Made by a program: the position numbers and the translations under genes
NCBI GenBank assembly: GCA_025618425.1
Contig: CM046847.1
Coordinates: 9,385,033-9,449,032 of the forward strand
Origin: Heliocidaris tuberculata
Taxonomy: Eukaryota > Echinodermata > Echinoidea > Camarodonta > Echinometridae
DNA length: 64,000 nt
Direction of reading: 5' to 3'
Notes under the pieces: generated by a model
The model's database searches: none
Seen by the model: only the letters and a program-made list of their open reading frames with translations
Told to the model about the DNA's origin: nothing
Shown: positions 22,798 through 34,700 of the stretch, piece after piece
Position numbering within the stretch: position 1 is the stretch's first letter
Layout of the letters: every line of letters starts with the position of its first letter

Positions 22798-25700
22798 ATG
22801 GCCTCCAAAAATTCATCAACAAAAAGTGAAGATGATGATGAAGTATGGAGTCATAGGCCTTTGAAGAGAATGAGAAAATCTATCGACCAATTTTCGTCAT
22901 CTCAGCAGATCAGTGGCAGTGCCAGTGCCTCTACTAGCTCTTCAAGTAGATCGACTAGGCCGGGGATTCCCCAGTCCCAATCTTCTGGCACGCGCAGAGG
23001 TGTCACGCCGAGCACCATCCCGACGCGTACGCCGAGCCAACTGCAATCCAATCATCGAATTCAAAGTCGGCGAAAAATATTTGATTCTTCACAAAAACCG
23101 AACAAGCGAGATAGTGCGAGTCAGCCGACTCAGACTTCTACAAATAAGTCAGGGAAAATGAAGAGCCAGATGAAGAAGGAAATATCTGAAACAAGTGAAA
23201 CTGAAAGCAAGAGTGAGAGTACGACTAGTACGAGTAGACCCTCTAAATCATCTAAATTAGCAGATCAAGTTCAACATCAAGACGAATATTGTCCCATTTG
23301 TCAAGCCCCATTTAGCTGCATTCACCTAATTTCTCCAGAAGAGCACATGCAAGACTGCTTGGAATTTGCAAAATCAGACAATGGTATGTATTCTCTATAA
23401 GAACTTGCCTTACAAGTTGAGTAAAAGTTTTTGTGTTTGTTTCATGTTGATATGAAATTCCATCTTTTTCACCTAAGACTGTAGGAATTTCATGTTTCTT
23501 GAACTTTCTTCCATCTCGGTTTTTCTTTCCTCTTTTACCAATTATTTTTGAGAAATCTTTTTCTTGTTTTTAAAGATATATGCAGGTCTCCATAATAACC
23601 TTTTCACCGAGTTTAAGATTTTGTTAAAATTTGGGTCTGTTTGCATTTCATTTATTTCCTTTTTTGGGGGGAGGGGGGTGGGTCTGGACTTAAAATTGGG
23701 GGGCCAAATTGCGCCAAGTCCCTATTAGTTGAAAACACTGAAATACGGAATGATGCCACCTATGTAGATGTTAGAAACTTTTTTAACATGCATATATGTT
23801 TTAAATTGTGTTTTCATAGAAGCATGGAAGAAATCGCAAATACACACTGCACTGATGGGCTAAAATTTCATCTTCACTCACCTTCCTTTGTAAATTATCA
23901 CTTTGCAAAATTACCAAATGGTTCTGTTGTAAACAATTATTTGTGTTTTTACATTAGAGATTGTTAATCATTGCATCAGATCGAAAAATCTGTCTATTTC
24001 GTTCAGGGATATGCTCCACTAAGACACACACATGCTAGGTTATCTACAATAACCTCGCACTTTGTCTCTCATAGCAAGTGTGTCATATTTTGCACATATG
24101 TGTGCTGGAAAGGAGCAAGATCGCCAGCCAAAAACAGCCTGAAAATTTCACTTGATCAAGATGATAAAGATCCTGTTGAAGAATCTGGCATGAAATTAGA
24201 TATTCTATCATCCTAAAATGTAGAAGGAAGAATTTATCAAAATTTTGCTTATTATACTGGCGTTTTTACCTCTTCAACTTAGAGGTCATGACCACCGCCA
24301 AAATTGACACAGCCCCACATAGGGATGGTTCCCTGAGTGCCGCTAAGACTACGTCTGGCTTCACGGAATCCCTCTCCTTGTCTTGGAGGAGAGCCTCAAA
24401 AGTTAAAAAAAAATGTTATAAAACTCTTCCAAACAGACAGATTTTTCTGTGTGTCATTGTATTTAAAATTAGTATTGTACTAGATGTGCTCCTTGCTCAA
24501 GCATCATGTACTTATGCTTTTTTCCACTTCATCTCATCTCATCTAGTTTTGTATCATTATACCCCTGCCAAACGAAGTTTGAAGGGGGTATAGGAAGCAG
24601 CGTACGGTCGGTCAGGCAGGCGGGCGGTCGGTCAGTCAGTCCGTTGCAAATCTTGCGCATCAAACTACTTCTTCATTTTTCGAGCAATGCGTGTGAAATT
24701 CGCCACACACATTGGTCTTGGGATGAAGATGTGCAAGACATATTTTTTTAATGTGTCGGAAACTGCGTTGCCATGGTAACAGCACATTATTGCAATAAAT
24801 CTGGTTGAAATCTTGCGCATCAAACTACTTCCTCATTTTTCGAGCAATGCACATGAAATTTGGCACACACATTTGTCTTGGGAAGGAGATGTGCAAGACA
24901 TATTTTTTGAATGTGTCAGAAACTATGTTGCTATGGTAAAGGCATATTATGCCAATAAATCAGGTTGAAATCTTGCGGATCAAACTACTTCCTCATTTTT
25001 CGAGCAATGCTCATGAAATTTGGCACACACATTGGTCTTGTGATAAAGATGTGCAAGACTTATTGTTTTTAAATGTGTGGCAAACTACATTGCCATGGTA
25101 ACGACATATGGCAATAAAATGGGAAAATATTGTAGATCAAACCACTTCCTCATTTTTGGAGCAATGCTCAGGAAACTTGGCACACACATTGATGTGGGGG
25201 TATTAATCACCTTCATTGATATTCTAGTTTTTCTTCATATGCTTTGATTACCCAAATTTCTGTTTACTTTGCAGAGTGTCCAGAAGGCCTATTTTGTGAT
25301 GTCACAATCTTAAGCCATTATCAGAAGTTCAGCCACAATCTGCTAGCTATAGCCAGATCAGAGATGAAACCTGAAGATTTATCAATGATGGATGAAGATG
25401 AATGCAAAGCAGATGTGTTCACTCAGTTGAAAGCAGAGGTGATGACATCAGACAGTGATTTTGAAAAACCTTCCTCTTCAAAGCCAGCAGCAACTCCAAA
25501 GGCATTGAAGACTCGCTCCAGTCCACATGAGGACCATGAGTACACAATCGATGGTGACAGGGTCATGTGTACACCAAAAAGATCGTGTCTCTCCCAAGTT
25601 TCTATCTCGCAACCCCAACCACGATCCAAATTAAAGAACACTGCCAGGAAATCTATGAAAGGGACAATCAACAGAAACCAAAGGGACTGTGATAGGATGC

Positions 25701-28700
25701 CAGCAGTTAAAGAAGAGATGCTTACACCAAAGCTCAAAAACCAAAGAGAATACAACGTGTCTTCTTCAGAGAACCAAGAAAACATAGGTGAAGGGAATAA
25801 ACTGAAAAATGGCTCTTATCAGTCCACTCAAACTCCAAGCTCCCAGAGTTCATCAAAAAAGAGATCTAGAAGAAAATCTTCTCCTAGAGATGACATTCCA
25901 ACATCCAAATCAATATTTGATTACTTCTCCCCAAGTCAGAAGGCATCACTTGCCCAAAAAACTGCTGGCGCCCGATGTGATGAAACTCCACACTCTTCGT
26001 TTTCCACTTTGGAAACAAATATGACCTGTGACCCATCCTCTGTTTCTGAACACTCACAACCCTTTGTAGAAAGTGATGTGGATATATTTGAAATTGATGA
26101 AAATGAATCCCTGTGTGGAGATCAGAATGATGTTGTCGAATCAGAAGGGTTGACAGCCTCTGATAGTAAGGATGACTTTGTTAAACTAAAACCGAAACAG
26201 GACATAAAGAGGGTACCAGGAGCTGAACAGAGTGTGGAAAACGATGTTGACAAGTTAACAGATGAACCTTTCTTTGATATGCTGGACAGACTAGAAGATG
26301 CATCAGATGCAGAAAGTGAGTCACTTTTCTCTTCTCTGAATTCCAACTTTGATGAGAAAAACACAACCTCAGGTAATCAGCCCATTAAATCTGACCCTCC
26401 AAACTTGGTAGAGGTTCCTCCAGCACCAGTACAGGATGATGATACAAGTGATGAGGAACTTCCACAGTTTGATTTGACATGTGGGAACTTGGAGGACCTA
26501 TGTGAGGATAACAAAGATGAAATGTCTCATATTAAAGAGCAGGGATCAACAAGTATTGATCAACAGGATGATCAAGACACATTCGAAGACAAGAGCCAGG
26601 ATCTAGAGAGCGAGATTCTGTTAAACATTCGCAATGAAAACAAAGGAGTTAAATATCCCACTTTAGACTATAATGAAGAAGTAGATCATACTATGGGGTT
26701 GTCAGAAGATGAAGAGAGTCAGAGTTTGTTCAACATTCCTGATAAAAAGAAAGAAGGACAGTTTCTTGCTGTGGACAATCATCGAGATGAATTAGATGAT
26801 GTGACAGTTTGTTCAGAAAAGGAAGAGGAAAAGATGGAAGTGGATGATGAGGATGAAGAACCCATGAACGAGGAGAGACCGTCAGTGTCTGGATGGAGAG
26901 CTAGTGATGCAACAAGTGCATTGTCAGCAAAAGCAGAAGATTGCTCAAGACCATCCAACCTTGATACCTCAATGTCAGCTCAAGCAGTTGCTGCCAAACC
27001 CAGGAAACAGGGAACACTAGACTCTTTTCTTGGATGCAAACCAGCTGCCATACCTGGGAAGCAACAAACACTTGCCTCTTTTTTCGGAGGCAAATCTGCG
27101 CCAAAAGTAGTGCCACCGGCTCAGACAAAACAGCCAAAGGGAGAGTGGAAGGGCTCAAGACAGACATACCAGAAGAGCAAAGGGGAAGGCCAGGGGCAGA
27201 AGGAATGGGGGAACAGCAGTGGAAAGCAATGTCCCTTCTACAAAAAGATGCCAGGTAAATAGTTTTCATTTATTTTACTGCTGGTGCAATTTACCACACA
27301 GGGTAATCTACACTCACACATATGCGAGGTCATTGTAGATAACCTCACACTCCGTACCTTCGTACCATGAAGAATTGCCTCCCATAGCAAGTGTGTGATC
27401 TCTAGCACATATGTGTGCTAGAAAGGAGCAAGATCGCTGGCCAAAAACAGCCTGAAGATTTCACTTGATTAAGATGATAAAGATCCTATTGAAGAATCTG
27501 ACATGAAATAAGATATTCTGTCAACCTAAAATATAGAAAGAAGTATTTTCTCAAAGTTTTGCTGATTGTATTTGTGTTTTACCTCTTCAACTTGGAACTG
27601 CCACCGAAATTGACACCGGCCCACATAGTGATGGTTTCGTGAGTGGGTAATCTGATGGTATTTTATAATGTCATTTTGCAAAATATAAAAGATGCCCCCA
27701 AGATGGCATTTAAAAGTTTATGTTTAAAAAGAAAAAAAATCTTTTCCCCCTTCATTTGCATCTGTCATCAGGTACGTCTTTCACTGTGGATGCATTTCGG
27801 TATGGTGTCATTCCTGGGTGTAAGGCTTACTTCTTAAGTCACTTCCACTATGACCACTATGGGGGTCTCAACAAACACTTTGACCAACAACTCTATTGTA
27901 GCAAGGTATGGAAAGCAATATCATTGAGTTTTTCTAAGCTCATCCTGAGAGTGACTGAAGATAAATTCTAAAAGGATGTGTAAATTTTTAAAGGCTATAA
28001 TTTCTTGAGCAATTATTTGAAAAAGCAGGTGTGTTTATCACAGATTGATGTAATGTATATTTTACTGTGCAGAGTGGGAATCGGTCTATTGATGTGAGTT
28101 TGGTCTTTATGATTAGACTCTCTATTGAGCTCTCTTTGATACTGTCTCCTGACCTGTCATATCTCAATATTAACCTCTCTCTGTCTCTCTCTCTTTCTGT
28201 CTGTCTCTGTCTGTCTCTCTTTGTCTCTGTCCATCTCTTTCTCTGTCTGTCTGTCTCTCTCTCTCTGTCTCTCTGTTGATGGATGGTTTGACTGCTAAGA
28301 AAGCATGTGTATGCTTGTAAGTAAGCTACTAGGGGACCAACGGTTTTAAGTCCTCTCCGAGGGACTTGGTAATGAGGATAAATGCCTTACTAAAGGGCAC
28401 TAGCGTATCCACTTGGTTTCGAACTCGGGTCCTCCCAGTTATGAGACCACTGCTCTACCACAGAGCCATCGCGCCTCCCTATCTGTCTGTCTCTTTCTCC
28501 CTCTTTACCTCTGTCACTCCTTATTTTTCTCATAAACACTGTCTGTCACCTTCTCTGTGTCTCTTTCTGCTTTGCACTCTCTGTCTTTCTGTTTTTATCT
28601 CTCTCTTTCTCTCTGTTTTGCTTTCTTTTCTTTTTTCTCCATCTCTCTCCCTCCATCTCTATCTCTCTAATGTTGGGACTTTCTCTCTCTCTCTCTCCTC

Positions 28701-31700
28701 TATCAGGTTACAGGAAACCTTGTGACATCCAGGCTGAAAGTAGCAGCTGAATACGTGATCAATTTGCCCATGAATGAGCCCCAAGTTATAGACGGTGTGG
28801 AGGTCACCCTTTTAGATGCAAATCAGTGAGTGGGATAATTACTATTTTAATATCACTTTTTTAAAAATGGTGTCTTGTCTGGATGACTTTTAATCAAATA
28901 CATGTAGTTGTAGGTTTTGATCCCGGTATCTTTGTCAGTCAGTTTGCAGGCACAAACCCTTGTCAGCCATAGCGCTTAATAGAGTGTTCAAATTGTTGAC
29001 TGCCCACCATAGGCCCTGTGCTATATCTGTTCACAGCCAGAGACTGGCCAAGTTAGGGTCGGCTCCAGTGTAAAAAATACTTTTTTGTTTACGGGAGCTA
29101 TTTTAGTATTTGGCATTGTAAAGTGCCATTTTCTCACAGTGATTTTTTATGTCTTTTGTTATTTTTTTTTTCCCAGAGCTCTTTTGGAGCTTTCTCGAGC
29201 TAAATCGCTCATTGCACTGTGTATTTTTTTTCGCTGGTCATGGTCGGCTCAAGGCTTCATAGATCTGTGTTTATGTGTCAAAAAGGAGTCTGTGCCTGCA
29301 GACTAAGTCTTTATGCATCTTAAACTAGGCATTGATCTGCAACTGTCTCTCTAGATCCAGGGTTAGGCTCAAGGCTATTAGAAATGCTTGTTGAATGATA
29401 ACAAAGGTGTCTTCAAAATATCAATTTCTTTTCAAAGATTCAAAGATTTCAATTTATTTCACATCTCTTTAACCCTTTCAAGACAACTGACCACATTTTG
29501 TGGTTTGGCTCAATAAACTTTTGATTCAGAGCTCTAAAAAATATATCAGATGCATGAGTAGAAAGAGCAAAAATTTCTGTACAAACTATTTCCATTTTTG
29601 TTGCATGACCATATTGCATTTGATGCCAGGAATTTTAAAAAGGAGAATAATCTTTAAAATCATTAAATTGGCAACACATTAAGAGATTCAAACTCATTGT
29701 TTTTTTATCAAAAATTGGCATTTTTTTCAACATTTTCCAACAAAGTTCTTAACCAAATAATTGTTTTCAAGACATTAAATCTTATTAGAACTATGTAGCA
29801 CTAAAAGAAATATATTATTGTTGCCAATTTGAAGAACAAAATGTGATCAATTTAGCCCTTAAATAATTCCTGTCTGGAAAGGGCTGAAAAGACAAAGTTC
29901 ACATTAAACAAGATACAGAAACTAAATAGAAAAAAATACATTGAAAAAAAGAAAGGAAAGAATTCAAAATATAAAATGAAGTATGATAACATGTATGAGA
30001 GACTTTTGTCCATACATTTCACAAGTCACATCATATGATCTTCCTTCAGTTCATTTATCCAATTTTCACACTGCACACTACTGATTATCTTTCATTTGTT
30101 TGTCTTAAAGAGAAGTTTGAGTTCTGGAAAAGGTGGAAATAATTTGTGAGCTTATTTCATTCTCTTTATGTCAGTTTGGGAGATTATCATTGCAGAAATT
30201 TTCCCCCAAAAAATGGCTCTTAGAATGCCCTCATAGTCGAAATATGACAAGACTGAAGAAACGGCTGCAATGTTCTATCCAAACATTCATTCCACATATG
30301 TGTGCAATCCCATATACCTGTTTCTGTATGCATTGGATGTGACTTTCAGCAGGATTGAGTCACTTTCTACTCATTTTGATAAAATTTCCAAAACCTTGCA
30401 GCAGACACCAATTCTTATGTCCTACAACATGTATATAATCAACCTTGCCTGATTGCTTCCAGACAGTTTTCTTTCACACTGCAATCGCATGACCAGAACT
30501 CAACTTTCATCTTTAATTTTATAGCTGCCCAGGTTCTGTGATGTTCTTGTACAAGCTGAAATCAGGTGCCATCTACCTACACACTGGTGACTTCAGGGCG
30601 GATGCAAAGATGCAGCAGTATCCGGAGCTTAGCTGTTGCCGTGTCAACAAACTCTACCTCGATACAACGTAAGTTGAGTTGGGTTGGAAGGTGAAGATTT
30701 GGAGTATCACTAAGAGAGAAGGAAGTTGAATAGTAAATTGCAAAACATTTATTGTATTTGGAATGTAATTCATCACATGCACAGCCTTCTGCACTTTGCT
30801 GGATCACTCCGGAAGTTGCCTGGTATTTCCTTGATTAGTATTCTGACTCTTGAGATATTAAATTCACCAACCGTTTTTATTTAGTATCCAGTCTTCTATG
30901 TGTGCATTAATGTTATGAGTTTGTGCTCATCACTGTACTTTTAAAAAGATTTTGAAGTTATACTGAATTTTGCTGATTCACATAGGTCTAACTTAATTTA
31001 TCATGAAGGTCCATTTGTACTAACAGTCAATTGTAACTTATGAACAATTGTCTCATAGTGTACTTTTGCTGCCAGTATTTGACACTGTTGGTATTTATTT
31101 ATTTATTTATTTATTTTTGTTTATTAGGTACTGTGATCCTCAGTACAAGTTCCCAGGTCAGAAGGAGGTGATAGAGTTTGCTGTACAGACAGCTGTTAAT
31201 GCAGTGAGATGTAACAAGAAGACTCTAATTGTATGCGGGACCTACACCATCGGCAAGGAGAAGGTCTTCAGAGGTATGAATGAGAGAATGTCTCCCCATA
31301 GTGTGTAAAAACATAATTTGATCACCCAGAGATAACAAATACATCTCGCAATTCATAGTTAATCCTGAGTTCCAATAACAGATTTCTATTTCCCAAAATA
31401 CTTGCCCATAGTAATTCTGAATCATTTATCCTGTGGAATTCGGGTCATTTATACCAGAAAAATAGAAACAAACTAACCCCCAAAACTTGATGAAAATCAC
31501 ATCCCCTGAAAAGCACAATTTACATTAGCACATGTGACACCTACATGTAGTGTTGCATGTGCATGTTGAATGTATAGCTCGATTCGCTCACTACTCAGCT
31601 GCTATATAGATTTTTTGCCAAAATTAAAATTTCAGTTTGATATGATTCTGTGAGAATTCATTTTCTGTCATTACCAGAAGTTATTATAACATTAACCACC

Positions 31701-34700
31701 CCCTCCCCCCCACCTCAGCTTCTGCAAGGGTATTGTGAAAAAAAGACTTCTAGGCAAAAAAACATTCTTTTGACTCTCATCCAAAGATCTAGATTTACTT
31801 TAAATTTAATAATGATGTGCTCATATTACTCTTTGAGATTCTCAGTTTTCACAACCCACCTTGCAGTTGGTGATCTATGTCTTTGAAGTTTAAAAAAAAA
31901 ATCATATTCACTCTGATTATTCAGCTGTCAAAAGGTATTTCTAAATAACTTAGTTTTCTTTTTTTTATCTTTTTCTTTTTTTACAGCTATAGCTGAAGCC
32001 CTGGCATGCAAGGTGTACGTGGAGTCTCTGAAGTTTAAAGTCTTGGAATGCCTTGAAGATAATGATCTGATGTCACTGCTGACACGTGATATCCAAGAGT
32101 CTAGACTTCATGTCATAGGAATGAACATGTTTAATCATCAGGTCAGTTGTATTTGTGATTGTGATGGTTTCAGTCAAAACTACTTGTTACTTACAACTAG
32201 GCCTGAGTCATCATGGGTTTTTCCAAACCCGGGTTTGACTCGAAAATTTAGGGCGGGGACCGGGTACCCGAACGGGAATTCCCTACAACAGAAAATACTG
32301 TATGTAGTGACGGGAGTCAACAGTCAAGGTAAAATTGATAAACTAAAATGCAGCATAGAGGACAGTTACTGAATCCAAATCAATAAAACAATGCTTTTCC
32401 CGAGAGAAATAACATTTCGGAATAAAAATAAAACATTAAGAAATACAGCCAAAGGTCTCTTTGTTACCTAAAATTGAGGGCTGAAAGAGGAAATCAAGCT
32501 TCGTGGTACCGTGCACGTTCAGAAATGAAGTCCGAATGTGAGTCACCTGTGCCCAGTGCGCACGAATACAGCCTTAGACCTTAATACACACAGACGAGGG
32601 TCGAATATAACTAATGTGATCGGATCAAAGTAAGCTTGAAAACAACTAAAAATACCACGTAAGCGATAACAAAAATAAAAAATTACCGTAAAATAATTCT
32701 TTCCTTTGGCAAAAAACAGTATGGGTATCCATAATATTTCATAGAAAAAAAGATGTTGGAGGATTGCGAGTGCACTTCATATCGAGATTAGGCAGCCATA
32801 TTTGACATTGTTCTGCTTAGCAAGACCGCAGATGGCAGCAGAGAGGAAAATAAATGTGGGCACTAGATCAGGTGATCGGCCACAACTGTTCCTCTCTGCT
32901 GCCATCTGCGGTCTTGCTATGCAGAACAGTGTCAAATATGGCTGCCTAATCTCGATATGAAGTGCACTCGTAATCCACCACCATCTTTTTTTCTTTGAGA
33001 TATTATGGATACCCATACTATTTTTTGCCTAAGAAAAGAATTGTTTTACGGTAATTTTGTATTTTTGTTGTCACTTACGTGGTATTTTTGGTTGTTTTCA
33101 AGCTTACTTTTGGCACGATCACATCAGTTATATTCGACCCTCGTCTGTGTGTATTACGGTATAAGGCTGTATTCGAGCGCACTGAGTGCCGGTGACTCCC
33201 ACTTTGACTTCATTTCTGCTTGAATCTTCCTCGCAGCTCTTATTTTTTTAGACTCATGAAAAGACCTATCGTCGTCTGAAATGATTTCCATTTATTACTG
33301 CAGCAAATATAATTGGATTAAATTGAAATTCAGTTTGTGAATTGCATGTTTAAAGTTCTAAATTGCAATACATTAGTGCTAAAATTAGTTTGGAAAAACC
33401 TGAAATCCGAAAATGCAAACCCGGGTTTCAGCGTGACAGGCGGGGACCGGTCGGGGAACCGTTTCGACTCAGGCCTACTTGTAACAACAACAAAAAAAAT
33501 ATCTTTTTCTTGACATTCTGTAAGATACATTCCAAGTACATGTAATTGAATTAGATGAGGGAAGCTAATCTTGTGTTGTTTTAAAGAAATTAATATCATA
33601 ATTTATGCTATGGATGCAATGATTGTTTATTGTTGTTCTTAAGTAGTATAGTATAGTATTGAGCAGAGCCATCCATACACAGAGTTTGGCCAACTTGGTT
33701 TCAGTTGGGCACACCATGGCATATATTCCTTTGTTGCATGCTTGCCTAACAAAGCAACAGGCCGCCATATTGTTACCCACATGGAGCTGAGTGGGCCAAA
33801 CTCTGCATATGGATGGCTCTGGTATTGAGAGTTGCCATTTTACTTCTATTATTTTAGAATTACCACTTGACCAAGCACAGGAAAATATTGCTGATTCTTT
33901 ATGATGTTGTGTTAAGTAGAAATTGAAGAAGTAGATTATTCATTATATTTGTATGGTTCTCACATCTTCATGCAGAAGCTCAAAGAGTACCTGTCCCAGT
34001 TCAGCCCAAGATATGACACCATTCTTGCCTTCAAGCCTACCGGTTGGACTCACAGTGATAAGGTTGAATCACCCTCTCACATCAAGCCTTCCAAGAGCGG
34101 GGCATCATCTATCTATGGTACAGTACAATCAGATATTCACACATCATATTCATATAAAGTTGAGTTCTGGTCATGCGATTACGATGTGAAAGAAACTGTC
34201 TGGAAGCAATTGGGAAAGGTTGATCATGTCTAAATAAGGATTGGTGTACACTGTGAGGTTTTGGAATCATCAAATGATAAGAAATCAACCCAAACTTGCT
34301 CAAAACACATGCACCGCACACAGAAATGGGTATATGGGACTGCACACAGATGTGGCATGAATGTTTGGCAAGAACACTTTAGCTATTTTTTCATCATATT
34401 TCGAATATAAGGGCATTTGAAGAGAAATCCTTTTCAGGGGACATTTCTTCTATGATGTTCTTCCAAACTGACATAAAAAGAATAAGAAAGCTTACAAATT
34501 ATTTTTCACCTTTTCCAGAACTCAACCTTCGCTTTAACCCCTTCTGTGCCATCAAATTTTTGAACAATTGTCATAAATATACTTTAGGGTGTTGAATCTT
34601 TATGATAAATGCTTGTTTCGCTGTGAAGTTAGGTTAAAATCTATTCCAAATCAATAAACTTCACAATTCAGGAAAAAAATGCAATTTTTTAGTCCAAACA

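Noticed and set aside
24648..25195. CRISPR-like array
   Set aside because: The units are about 160 bp, contiguous and diverged, with no repeat–spacer pattern; this is a eukaryotic tandem repeat.
25423..25785. 120-codon minus-strand open frame
   Set aside because: Antisense shadow of DCLRE1A exon 2.
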